62,018 nucleotides of DNA, taken from assembly GCF_024623455.1 (NCBI RefSeq), contig NZ_JANIPJ010000032.1, positions 1 through 62,018 on the forward strand, read 5' to 3'. Under the pieces are notes generated by a model, which was given only the letters and a program-made list of their open reading frames with translations, searched no databases and was not told the DNA's origin. The translations under genes were made by a program, and so were the position numbers. Origin of the DNA: Paenibacillus soyae (GTDB taxonomy: Bacteria; Bacillota; Bacilli; Paenibacillales; Paenibacillaceae). Shown piece by piece: positions 1 through 8,405 of this stretch (its first letter is position 1; each line of letters opens with the position of its first letter).

Positions 1-53
1 TTTCCTAATCATCCGCACTCACCTGCTTTTCGTTATGACTCAATTATACAGAA

Positions 54-99
54 AAAAAGGTACAGCCTCTTCAATTTAATTGAATGACTGTACCTTTTT
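54..99. terminator. Bidirectional hairpin terminator
   Basis: Arms AAAAAGGTACAG (54-65) and CTGTACCTTTTT (88-99) are perfectly complementary, with an A-run on one side and a T-run on the other. The interior TTCAATTTAATTGAA (70-84) is itself palindromic, so the whole forms one long stem. It probably ends a gene lying left of the window. Confidence 0.75.
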
Positions 100-360
100 C
101 TATGAGATGGACTTTTTCAGTGGCCTCGCATTTAAGTGGCTTCTTTTTATTGCTTTTTTGAAAAAGGTATCAATTTTCTTTTAGAAAGCATTACATCTTT
201 GTATATAATTGGAAGCAATTGGAAACCAAAAGTGCGATTCCAATTTGGATTACAGAGACGACCATTGAATCGGAGTTCCTCACCCTACGGCGATGAATAT
301 CATTCTCTATAAATTATCGTTTCTATTCAGTAAAAACCGAATGGCAATTATTATTCTAGT
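100..360. other. AT-rich intergenic stretch, no gene seen
   Basis: I see no credible coding frame, RNA gene or repeat here. It separates the terminator at 54-99 from the tandem leader repeats that start near 361. Confidence 0.5.
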
Positions 361-486
361 AATTTTGTCCATTTTAGGCCATACCGTCCCTTATACCTAT
401 AGAGGGAGATTAAGCAGTTCATGAAAGGAGCTGAGCAGATGTACGACACATCATAGCGTAAATAATAAATTGATGCACTTCGATTA
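361..486 (+). repeat. Tandem leader repeat, copy 1, with five-codon minigene
   Basis: This copy and the one at 506-646 share a TTTTGTCCATTTT block, the block CGTCCCTTATACCTATAGAG, an AAAGGAG ribosome binding site and a minigene ATG-TAC/TAT-GAC-ACA-TCA-TAG (peptide MYDTS) at 439-456. After the amber stop the frame stays recognisable (R, K, stop, stop, I, D, A). Compared with copy 2 it lacks about 15 bases before CGATTA. Function unknown: it may be a decayed small gene, a leader minigene, or a duplicated promoter/5' UTR. Confidence 0.7.
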
Positions 487-505
487 AGAAAAACTTTTTT
501 CAAAC

Positions 506-686
506 AATTTTGTCCATTTTGGACCCTTTCGTCCCTTATACCTATAGAGGGGGATCAAGCTACCCTAAGAAAGGAGTTGAGCACATGTATGACACATCAT
601 AGCGGGAATAAAAAATCGACGCACATGGTCCAGATGCACGTCGATTAACTCAAGCCCTTCAAGACATTGGGTTACTGCTAGTATAG
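506..686 (+). repeat. Tandem leader repeat, copy 2, with minigene and gene remnant
   Basis: This is the second copy of the unit at 361-486. ATG at 585 starts the same MYDTS peptide and stops at TAG 600-602. Beyond that stop, and a further TAA, the same frame reads on through IDAHGPDARRLTQALQDIG to a TAG at 684-686. That looks like the rest of a short ordinary protein. Differences between the copies within the frame are mostly at third codon positions. It lies directly upstream of the 222-aa gene at 741. Confidence 0.6.
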
Positions 687-740
687 CATGTAACCCTTGC
701 AACAACCTATCTTAAAAAATTTAAAAAGGGGTTTTATTCT

Positions 741-1409
741 ATGTTTAATTCTTTTATTAGCAGACAAGATACAGTCGTAACTATTAATGGTACTTCCCGT
801 GTAAGCGGAGGCGAAACTGGTGACATCGTCAACATCGATACTGTCACTACTCTGACCCAACCGCCAGGACAAGCCCTTACACTGGTTCTTCCGGCCATTA
901 CAAACGATCCGCAGCGTGCTTATATCCGAACGCTGGACGAGCTGGACAATAAAGCCGTATTCCAATCGCCAATCTCCACCGCTCTCCTCGATGCTGACAT
1001 GGATGATGCGCAGCGTACAGCTCTTGAGGCTGCCATCGCTGCCAATGAAGCACAATGGGAGCAGATCCAAGTGATGGCATCCAGCATCCAAGTTACGAAA
1101 ATCGACCTTGGCGCGAACGACCAGGAGTTGAAGTTTTTCCTTCATAAGACGCTGCAGCCAGACGAAAGCGGCATCTACACGATTAGTTTCATTGCACCAT
1201 TCAGCAACCTTACACCAGCGAATGGCTTTGAAATGTCGCTTGTAATTATCTTGCCGCATGGCGCTCGACCTGTCGGGGATCCGGAAGTCTCGAATCCAAC
1301 AGGTGGACCACTTCCAGAACTTCGTAGCAGTGGTGATCGGGTCGGCCGTCACATCTTCGAATACTATATGCGCCAGGATCCAATCTTCACCGTGCGCTAT
1401 ACGTACTAA
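741..1409 (+). CDS. Unrecognised 222-aa protein
   Basis: I do not recognise this family. ATG at 741 is preceded by AAAAGGGG about nine bases upstream, a good ribosome binding site, and a hairpin terminator follows at 1491. The protein has no signal peptide and no transmembrane segment. It is rich in Thr, Asp and hydrophobic residues in alternating patterns (for example VVTINGTSRVSGGETGDIVN near residues 12-31), which suggests a beta-rich fold. An Ala/Glu-rich helical stretch lies around residues 80-112. Two tandem leader repeats lie immediately upstream, so it probably forms a single-gene unit with that leader. An overlapping minus-strand frame (678-1415) has no ribosome binding site and is treated as a shadow. 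Confidence 0.6.
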   Translation: MFNSFISRQDTVVTINGTSRVSGGETGDIVNIDTVTTLTQPPGQALTLVLPAITNDPQRAYIRTLDELDNKAVFQSPISTALLDADMDDAQRTALEAAIAANEAQWEQIQVMASSIQVTKIDLGANDQELKFFLHKTLQPDESGIYTISFIAPFSNLTPANGFEMSLVIILPHGARPVGDPEVSNPTGGPLPELRSSGDRVGRHIFEYYMRQDPIFTVRYTY

Positions 1410-1910
1410 TAGCACGGTAAAGGAGAAGTGATATACACAACATTAATTTCCTACCAGCTCATATCTAGCACCTACTGAAATTGTGTTACAGGGGACATAT
1501 CCATGTCCCCCCTTTTCCTCATTTTCTCTGAGAGTCACTCCACGGTGTATCAAATTGAAGATTATTGTCCTCATGGTTTACACACAAAAAGGCTATTATG
1601 TTGGTGTGAATGAAAAGCGTACATTTCGAAATAGCTATGATTACCCGTTTGGCTCCCTCGCTGTTTACATAGTTTGATTTTACTATATAGAGGGTTTTCC
1701 CTCCGCAACCCCCTTACTTTTTAGCTACTCAACATTAGTAGAGAGAACAGGCCCATTTGCCTACAAATAAGACTTCTATAATTTCTTTTTAAAGTCTCGC
1801 CTCCATTCCGAGAACAAAAATGGTACAATGTTCCTATGTTTTCAGAATGCGAGATAAAAGAGTTTACTTTTGATCGCAACCACCTTACCAATGAAAGAGG
1901 CGGAACAAAA
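1410..1910. other. Intergenic region with one terminator
   Basis: Apart from the hairpin at 1491-1515 I see nothing convincing here. A short plus frame (1483-1677) starts inside the terminator and lacks a ribosome binding site. A TACAAT hexamer at 1824-1829 could be the -10 box for the downstream gene pair, but no good -35 is visible. Confidence 0.4.
1491..1515 (+). terminator. Rho-independent terminator
   Basis: The stem GGGGACAT (1491-1498) / ATGTCCCC (1503-1510) has a four-base loop and is followed by CCTTTTCC. It ends the 222-aa gene unit. Confidence 0.65.
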
Positions 1911-2432
1911 ATGGCGAAACTACTGTATAAAAATGCGGAAGCATTAATTCCAGTGCAAAAGATCGTGTTAGAAGCCGGCGCGGCGGTTAACGATAAAGCA
2001 CGGACGATTAGAACGAGTGACATTCCCGATGTACTAGGCGCCGTGGCAGGCATTGGCGTTGGCGGAGCAGCGGGCCTAGGCTTATTGTCGATTTTGGGCG
2101 TATCTGGATTAAGCGCAGCAGGGATCACCTCCGGACTTGCGGCCGCCGGTGCGATTGTCGGGGGCGGTATGGTAGCAGGAATTGGAGTGTTGGCGGCACC
2201 TGCTGTTATATTAGGGGTAGGCGGATACGCCCTGCTTGCCTCGGGCAAGAAAAAAAAGCTCGCTCAAGCCAAAGAAGCTCTCCTCCAAGAAGCTATCAGG
2301 AAACATGATGCAATCATCCGTCAACTAAAGAATGAGCTTAATGCCAGTGAAGAGCGAATTACGTATTTGAACACTCTGAACTTGCTATTGCAAGGAGCAA
2401 TTAAAGATCTAAAGGCAGACCTTGCGCTATGA
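1911..2432 (+). CDS. Small glycine-zipper membrane protein
   Basis: This protein of about 173 aa starts at ATG 1911, which has an AAAGAGGCGG ribosome binding site. An upstream in-frame ATG at 1836 lacks one. The middle (about residues 25-105) is an almost unbroken Gly/Ala/Val/Ile stretch with GxxxG-like spacing (GVGGAAGLG, AGAIVGGGMVAGIG), typical of glycine-zipper segments that pack or oligomerise in membranes. A KKKK patch follows, then a charged C-terminal coiled coil of about 60 residues. Its stop overlaps the start of the next gene (ATGA at 2429-2432), so the two are translationally coupled. Function unknown. A pore-forming or membrane-remodelling role in phage exclusion is only a guess from the neighbouring defence genes. 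Confidence 0.7.
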   Translation: MAKLLYKNAEALIPVQKIVLEAGAAVNDKARTIRTSDIPDVLGAVAGIGVGGAAGLGLLSILGVSGLSAAGITSGLAAAGAIVGGGMVAGIGVLAAPAVILGVGGYALLASGKKKKLAQAKEALLQEAIRKHDAIIRQLKNELNASEERITYLNTLNLLLQGAIKDLKADLAL

Positions 2433-3823
2433 GCGCGGATTACAATAGAATCATCACAAGTAAGGATCAGCAACATCTTAATGTGTTGAGAAACCAGGCA
2501 CAGACTCTAAAAAACATACAATCTGATCTCGATAGTGTTCGTCACAAGACGGAACAGTCGATCAGCGATTCCGAAGCTCTATTGCAAAGTCTTGGTATTG
2601 CAATTCCTACAACCGCAAACAGACAACCTCATAAAAAGCCTCCAGTTGCAACTAATCTACAGGTCCGAGATTGGGAGGATATTCTCTCTGATGCTGAGCT
2701 TGGTACTAGTGACAACGCAGTATTTCTGGATATTCTAAATGTGGAGGAAATTCAAACGGTTGAACGCAAAATTAGTGGGCTACGTGCAGAATTTCTAAAC
2801 GTCCATCGATTAGACAAGCTCGACTGGGCTATATGTGGTGTAGCGGGGATACTTGCGGCTATCATCGACGTTTTCCTTGTCAAAATGCCGAAGCACCCGG
2901 GCTTTCTAGGAGGAAAGGGTAGCCAGGGAGGTGCATTGTCTAATTTCGTCAGGGAGAAAATCCAGGCCGGCTTGACCCCCGATCAGATCAAACAATTAGA
3001 GAGAGACAATTGGGCTCCATTCGATGCTTCGCATTCCGGTAGTTTGGGTGAGAAGGTTGCAGGACTGGGTGCGCGTACCCATCGGTATCAATCGTTAGGC
3101 CATGACCCCATTTTGGGCTTTATAGTCGGCACGATGGATATTCTGAAAGGACAGTTCACTGCTGTGGACAAGTATGGAAAAATAATTGTACAAAACATTG
3201 ATACCACGGGTAAGGATACGGTAGGCATGAATATATTTGAAGCACTAGCCCGGGTCTTCGGGCACATGAAATCAGATGTCGCCACCTCAGCCGGACTTCC
3301 GGTACCATTAATGCCCCTCTTTCAGTTCATGCAATTTGGGCGGATTGGAGAGCAGGAATACACCATAGGCGAAATGTCGCGCATCATGTATCGCCAAGGC
3401 TATAATTTCACACACTTTCTGTCCATGTCCATTCCTGTCATTATGATCGAGGTGATCGTCAGGCTTTGCTATTTTGCCAAAAGGATGTATGAGGGTCACG
3501 GCTTCCTAGAATCCATTCCGTTCAGTACCAATCCGAGCAAAAATCCGAAATTACAGACGATGCTATTCTCTGCACATCTCATCGCAACTTCTGTCAACGC
3601 GGGCAAAGTAGCGGTAACAAAAAATCCACTGGCTATCAATTACCCGCAATGGACAGCATTTTTTAAATACGGCTTCCAGCACATAAAGTGGGTAGCTTAT
3701 GAGAAGGAGCAGGAAATGTTGAAACATGTTCAGAAGGACATCGACCAAAGCTGGGAGCAAATCAACGCCATGCTGGAAACCTCATGGGGATTGATCTCGA
3801 ATAAGCCCATCATCACGTTATAG
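2429..3823 (+). CDS. Unrecognised 464-aa membrane-associated partner protein
   Basis: I do not recognise the family. The N-terminal 45 residues look helical/coiled coil. Two hydrophobic segments (about residues 130-151 and 329-350) and a weaker one near 375-395 could insert in the membrane. The stretch between them is soluble-looking and Gly/His rich, including a GHDPILGFIVG patch. The C-terminus is a charged helix rich in Glu, Lys and Trp. It overlaps the glycine-zipper gene by four bases, so the pair is probably one functional module made in fixed ratio. It lies on the opposite strand to, and converges with, the Zorya operon. Confidence 0.7.
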   Translation: MSADYNRIITSKDQQHLNVLRNQAQTLKNIQSDLDSVRHKTEQSISDSEALLQSLGIAIPTTANRQPHKKPPVATNLQVRDWEDILSDAELGTSDNAVFLDILNVEEIQTVERKISGLRAEFLNVHRLDKLDWAICGVAGILAAIIDVFLVKMPKHPGFLGGKGSQGGALSNFVREKIQAGLTPDQIKQLERDNWAPFDASHSGSLGEKVAGLGARTHRYQSLGHDPILGFIVGTMDILKGQFTAVDKYGKIIVQNIDTTGKDTVGMNIFEALARVFGHMKSDVATSAGLPVPLMPLFQFMQFGRIGEQEYTIGEMSRIMYRQGYNFTHFLSMSIPVIMIEVIVRLCYFAKRMYEGHGFLESIPFSTNPSKNPKLQTMLFSAHLIATSVNAGKVAVTKNPLAINYPQWTAFFKYGFQHIKWVAYEKEQEMLKHVQKDIDQSWEQINAMLETSWGLISNKPIITL

Positions 3824-3869
3824 CGTACTTAAACTTGAGATGCCTAAATGAATTATTTGGAGATGAATT

Positions 3870-4283
3870 ATGCAGACTCCCTGTCGAAAATGTAGCGGTA
3901 CTGGGTATTTACCTCAATATAACCACATTGATGGGGGTAAATGCTTCCCATGTAGTGGAACCGGATATATCTCTAGTCAGTCTGCTGAGATAATCCCATC
4001 TTCTTATAGTGAAGATCAGTTTCATAAAACCATTATAATGAAAGAGAAACAAGAAGAGCTGGCCCTCTTAAGATCTTTAATGAAAGAAACCTTCAAGAAG
4101 CTTGATGATGTTTTTCATCAATTAAATACCTTGCAAAGCAACCATTCTGAATTTGGAAGTACTAATGAATACACTGAGTATATTATAAAAAGTAAAGCTC
4201 TTGAGAATAAAAAAAGAGAATATCAAAAACAAATTAACGAAATTCAAAATCAGGTTGAGGCCATTCAAAGGAATTTTGACTAA
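3870..4283 (+). CDS. Double CxxCxGxG zinc-knuckle, coiled-coil protein
   Basis: This is a small protein of 137 aa. The first 35 residues hold two copies of the DnaJ-type cysteine motif, CRKCSGTG (near residue 5) and CFPCSGTG (near residue 26), so the four cysteines can bind one zinc ion. Residues 55-135 are a long charged helix/coiled coil (Glu, Lys and Gln rich). There is no J domain and no substrate-binding domain, so it is not a DnaJ chaperone. The start follows TTTGGAGATGAATT, with GGAG about seven bases from the ATG. It stands alone, 46 bases after the 464-aa gene and on the same strand, so it may belong to that unit. Function unknown. Confidence 0.65.
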   Translation: MQTPCRKCSGTGYLPQYNHIDGGKCFPCSGTGYISSQSAEIIPSSYSEDQFHKTIIMKEKQEELALLRSLMKETFKKLDDVFHQLNTLQSNHSEFGSTNEYTEYIIKSKALENKKREYQKQINEIQNQVEAIQRNFD

Positions 4284-4312
4284 TTGCTTTAGAGTGTGAA
4301 TTCAAATAAGTA

Positions 4313-4348
4313 TAGCCCTGATTTTCCACGATTGTGAAAACAGGGCTA
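4313..4348. terminator. Hairpin terminator between convergent genes
   Basis: TAGCCCTG-ATTTTC (4313-4326) pairs with GAAAA-CAGGGCTA (4336-4348). It lies between the plus-strand zinc-knuckle gene and the minus-strand zorD, so it can serve both. The U-tracts are weak. Confidence 0.6.
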
Positions 4349-4387
4349 CAGATTCCATCTAACTCGCTTCAATTCTATTGTTTTATA

Positions 4388-7141
4388 CTAATTAAATAAC
4401 TGAGCCATCACTTCATTCTCCACATCCAGTTTCCGGCTAGATACTACGATAGAAGAGGCCAACTCTTGCTTCTCACTCAAGATCCGATGAACAATCTGCT
4501 CTACCGTACCCGACCTCAATACATTTTCTGTATCCGTAACAATAGGATAATACACCTGTACAGGCCTCTCCTGCCCTATTCGATAAACACGATCCGTGGC
4601 TTGATTCTCTACAGCGGGATTCCACCATCTCGTGTAATGAATAACATGATTGGCTGAAGTAATCGTAAGACCCGTGCCGGCTGCCTTCGGCGATAATATC
4701 ATGACATCGAATCCTGGGCGATTATTAAACTGATTAACTACACTCTGGCGTCTTTCCGTCATTCCATTAATAATGGCAGGATTTATGTCAAAGTGATCAC
4801 GTATAGCCTCTCGAAGCAACTCTTGCATCTGCCTTAGTTCTGTAAATACTAGGACTTTCTCTCCTCGTCTTTGAACTTCGCGAATTAATTCAATCGTCTT
4901 GGCTAGTTTGGGGACTGACTCGACAGGAAGTCTTTTGCATTGATCGAGTACCAGCCCCGGATGGGAGCATAATTCTCGTAAGATCTGAATGGCTTGTAAA
5001 CCGGACAACTTCTTTCCCTTCACCTGTGAAATAACCTCAGAATACAATTGCCTCTGCTCAATACCAAGCGGTATCGGATAATTTTCGGCAACCTTATCAG
5101 GAAGTTGCCCTTTAAGCTCCTCTGACTTTGTCCGCCTCTTATACACCATTGAGATACGTGCTAGTAACTGTTGCTCAACTTCCGATTCTCTGTTATCCGA
5201 TTCAAGCTTATCAATAAATTCCTTCTTGAACTCACTTAGGCTACCTAGTAGACCTGGTTGTACATAATCCAGAATGGACCAGAGCTCGCTTAATCCATTC
5301 TCAACAGGTGTCCCTGTCATGGCCAATCTGAATCTAGATTTCATCGCTTTAATAACTTTACTAGCTGCTGTAGAAGGATTTTTTATGGCTTGTGCTTCAT
5401 CGCATATGACAGCCTGCCACTCGACTTGTCCAAAAGCTAACTGATCGCGTACAAGCGTTTGATAGGTGGTAAGGATTATTCCCGTTTTCTTAAGAATCTC
5501 TGGATCCTTTATTCGCGAGCTTCCCCCATGAACGTAGATCTGTCTTGCAAGAGGCAGTGCAAACTTCTCAATCTCTCCAACCCAATTTTCTAACAAAGTT
5601 TTGGGTACTACGATAAGAGTGGGCGTCAACCTTCCTCTCTCGAACAAATAAGTGAGCAGCGATACCACTTGAATCGTTTTTCCAAGACCCATATCATCAG
5701 CAAGCAGCCCACCCAAATTTCGATAATGGAGTGACTTCATCCAAACAAAACCATCCTGCTGGAATGGCTTCAAGGTGGCGGTGAACATACTTGGCGGTGT
5801 TTTATCCATGACTCCGGCATCAACCAGTTCTTGTTGTGCGTGTAAGATAGGCTGATTAAATTCGAGCTGTCCTATATTCTCAAAAATCTCGAGAACATAA
5901 GGCAACTTCGTCACATCTATTCGATTATCGGCGCCAAGCGATTGCTTCAATTGGGTAGCGGCTTCTGTGAATGCCCCCAAATTAGGAGGAAGTTTGACCC
6001 AGTTTCCATCAATTTCAAAATATTCTTGGTCAGAGGAAGAGGAGTCACCGCCAAATAAGGCCTGAAAATTGTCCGTCGTGAATGACTCCTGTACTTCACC
6101 TTCATAGTCAACAACCGAAATACCTGACTCCAGCTCGAACCAACCTCGCCCCTTATCTGTTGCATGTACATAAGGTTGCGCCTTATACACTCTTATACCA
6201 AGCGATTTCACACGCTCTCCAAATAGGGATAAATCTAATCCCTCTACTTCAGGCAGGAAGGCTTCAGGATTTTCAGCGAATCTCGGAATATCTTGCCCGC
6301 GTATGGGATCACGCTCACGTATACTCGTTGCTTTCTGTAGAACATCAGAAGAAACGAATACTTTCCCGTTGGTTGGATCGCTAGCGTAGCTATAATTCCC
6401 CTCGCTCATTTTATGAAGCAGTTCATGGGGAATTTCATCCTTAGATAAGTATTGGGGGCTCAAATCAATTTGCTGTCCATCATACTGAATATCAATATTG
6501 AGCTCATCCACGAATTTATATTCTTGCTTTTCCAAATAGCTGTCCATCGCGATATTTTGTCGTCGAGCAGCCGACCGCACTTCCGCGACGTATTGAAATA
6601 CTCTTTCTTTATCCATGCTGTTTGGCGCGTTATCAATTAATTGCTGCAACTGATATTGCTCCGGGGACATTAATAGCCAACTACGATCGGGTAGTCGTAG
6701 CCAAGGCCCAATCCTTTGTGCTGTCCGCTCAAGGTGTGTCCAACTTCCATGCTTTTTCTCTAATACAAACCTAAAGTGAGGGGTACCAATGGCCCCCTCG
6801 TGAGCTAGAAACAGTTCCAATTGTGCTGGTCTAGGAATATCAAGCATATCGAGGAGTTCAACTGGCATTTCAGCGAGTGTTTCATACGGTAGCAGGTAAC
6901 CTTCTGCCGTCTCAACTAATCCCTCTTCGTACCACATGGCTTCTATGAGCTCTAGCGTCTCAAGCCCTGGTTGCTGTCTTAACTCTGCAACTGTCATATT
7001 AACAGGAAGCGTAATTTGACCTTTTTCTTGCCCCCGGTATAGTCGAATGGCCAGTCCACTCTCATGCTTTTCGAACTTCCACTCCACAGGGTGGTAAAGC
7101 GGTTGCTGTGATTTGCCGGAAATGCGATTCCACCAGCTCAT
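4388..7141 (-). CDS. zorD: ZorD, SNF2-type helicase of Zorya type I
   Basis: This 917-aa protein has a C-terminal SNF2/RapA-type ATPase: Walker A DDMGLGKT (about residues 480-488), an unusual DEAQ box ICDEAQAIKNP (about 580), LAMTGTPVENG (motif III), and helicase C motif VI ATDRVYRIGQ (about 847-857). About 440 residues of private sequence precede it. In Zorya, the membrane motor ZorAB is thought to sense phage entry and ZorC/ZorD to act on the invading DNA, with ZorD as translocase or nuclease. The fourth gene of the operon starts seven bases after zorC stops, with GGAGTGAG as ribosome binding site. Presence of ZorD rather than the HNH protein ZorE makes this type I. Confidence 0.88.
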   Translation of the reverse strand: MSWWNRISGKSQQPLYHPVEWKFEKHESGLAIRLYRGQEKGQITLPVNMTVAELRQQPGLETLELIEAMWYEEGLVETAEGYLLPYETLAEMPVELLDMLDIPRPAQLELFLAHEGAIGTPHFRFVLEKKHGSWTHLERTAQRIGPWLRLPDRSWLLMSPEQYQLQQLIDNAPNSMDKERVFQYVAEVRSAARRQNIAMDSYLEKQEYKFVDELNIDIQYDGQQIDLSPQYLSKDEIPHELLHKMSEGNYSYASDPTNGKVFVSSDVLQKATSIRERDPIRGQDIPRFAENPEAFLPEVEGLDLSLFGERVKSLGIRVYKAQPYVHATDKGRGWFELESGISVVDYEGEVQESFTTDNFQALFGGDSSSSDQEYFEIDGNWVKLPPNLGAFTEAATQLKQSLGADNRIDVTKLPYVLEIFENIGQLEFNQPILHAQQELVDAGVMDKTPPSMFTATLKPFQQDGFVWMKSLHYRNLGGLLADDMGLGKTIQVVSLLTYLFERGRLTPTLIVVPKTLLENWVGEIEKFALPLARQIYVHGGSSRIKDPEILKKTGIILTTYQTLVRDQLAFGQVEWQAVICDEAQAIKNPSTAASKVIKAMKSRFRLAMTGTPVENGLSELWSILDYVQPGLLGSLSEFKKEFIDKLESDNRESEVEQQLLARISMVYKRRTKSEELKGQLPDKVAENYPIPLGIEQRQLYSEVISQVKGKKLSGLQAIQILRELCSHPGLVLDQCKRLPVESVPKLAKTIELIREVQRRGEKVLVFTELRQMQELLREAIRDHFDINPAIINGMTERRQSVVNQFNNRPGFDVMILSPKAAGTGLTITSANHVIHYTRWWNPAVENQATDRVYRIGQERPVQVYYPIVTDTENVLRSGTVEQIVHRILSEKQELASSIVVSSRKLDVENEVMAQLFN

Positions 7142-7148
7142 ATTTTAC

Positions 7149-8405
7149 TCACTCCGCATAATCATAGTATCCGTCCATGTATTCTTGCATGTGCCTTGTA
7201 AACTTGGCTGTCCAAGTATCAAAGAAACCGTGATGACCTAGCTTATGAATATATAACGGTTCACCGTTCTTGGTATAGTTCATATTCTTCAATAGGCTTT
7301 CTTTAGCAGTTACACTTCTCGAGCTAAACTCAGTGCCTGTTGTTTTGCTCAGTATAAATTTGTTGAATCCAGCTTTGTGGTAAAAATATGCTGCACCGAT
7401 ATTACCGAACTCTACGACCACGATGTTTTCAAAATAAATAAAGGCGACCTTAGGGTCATTCCTCCCCTTTAATTGAATAACATCTTTGATGTAGTGCAGG
7501 TACCTCTTCCAATATTCAAATCTCTGGCCGACATCGCCCTCAAAAAATTTCTTCAGCTCAATTTCTAAGAGCCATCTTTGCACTTGCTGCATCGCTTGCT
7601 CACTGAGAAACTCCCAATCTGCGATTCTCTCACGAGGATCGTGAAGTCGAACGATCGCTTGTTCGAGCAGGTTCGAATGGAACTGATTATGATTGCGGGC
7701 TTCCAGATACACTTTCATCACTTGTTGATAGTCATGTATAGGATAGCGATCGAGCAGTTGACAAATAAAGCCTTCACCATCGCGCCGAATCATTTCGTCA
7801 CTATGCATACCTTCAAGAAGCATGTTGTATAAGACATGATTTTCTAACGGGGAATCCGCTTTTATCTTCACAGCTTTAAGTACATGTTCCACTTTCACGG
7901 TCACTCCGCGTAACAATTCAACTAACCCCTTGTTAATTCCTGATCTATTTATCAATGCAGCCTTCATACCGTCAATCAACTTGCTGTTACTTAAGTCTAG
8001 AAATCCGAACTGATCTACGGCAAAACATCTTCTCAGCAAGTCCTGGACAAACACATTCTGAAACTCGTGCTGAAAGATTCCCCAGACGTAATTTCCAATC
8101 GTAGAGCTATAACGATGGCAAATCAAGAGATTGATTTTTTTCTGTGTTTCATTAGACTCTGTCTGGTGAGGGAACTGATATAATAGCACCATAATATCGG
8201 TTTTCTTAAGCTGCGTTGCTAATGATTCAATTTCTGTCTCTGGCGTCCCTCTAATTAGCTCCAGTAATTTGGGCAGGCGCATTCCGCTTATTTGAGAAGC
8301 TGTTAGTAAATCGATATCTTCATAGCGTTTCTGTACGCTCTTCCTTGTTTCCACCAGCTTCTTCGGAGTAAAAGTAAAATTGAAGATATAAGTGTTATTG
8401 TCCAT
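7149..8405 (-). CDS. zorC: ZorC, EH-signature protein of Zorya
   Basis: This 418-aa protein lies between zorB and zorD, the fixed position of zorC. The C-terminal region shows the features of the EH_Signature domain: a conserved Glu in VVVEFGNIGAAYFYH (about residues 327-341), followed by aromatic residues and a His. The N-terminal part is helical and not otherwise recognised. ZorC is needed for defence and is thought to bind DNA or hand it to ZorD. At 418 aa it seems shorter than ZorC proteins as I remember them. The start ATG at 8405 overlaps the zorB stop by 11 bases, so translation is coupled. Confidence 0.82.
   Translation of the reverse strand: MDNNTYIFNFTFTPKKLVETRKSVQKRYEDIDLLTASQISGMRLPKLLELIRGTPETEIESLATQLKKTDIMVLLYQFPHQTESNETQKKINLLICHRYSSTIGNYVWGIFQHEFQNVFVQDLLRRCFAVDQFGFLDLSNSKLIDGMKAALINRSGINKGLVELLRGVTVKVEHVLKAVKIKADSPLENHVLYNMLLEGMHSDEMIRRDGEGFICQLLDRYPIHDYQQVMKVYLEARNHNQFHSNLLEQAIVRLHDPRERIADWEFLSEQAMQQVQRWLLEIELKKFFEGDVGQRFEYWKRYLHYIKDVIQLKGRNDPKVAFIYFENIVVVEFGNIGAAYFYHKAGFNKFILSKTTGTEFSSRSVTAKESLLKNMNYTKNGEPLYIHKLGHHGFFDTWTAKFTRHMQEYMDGYYDYAE

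Noticed and set aside
678..1415. 245-aa minus-strand frame covering the 222-aa gene
   Set aside because: No ribosome binding site, and its sequence is rich in Trp, Cys and Arg, as antisense frames often are. The plus frame has a good start and terminator.
1483..1677. 64-aa plus-strand frame
   Set aside because: It starts inside a terminator stem and has no ribosome binding site; no family recognised.
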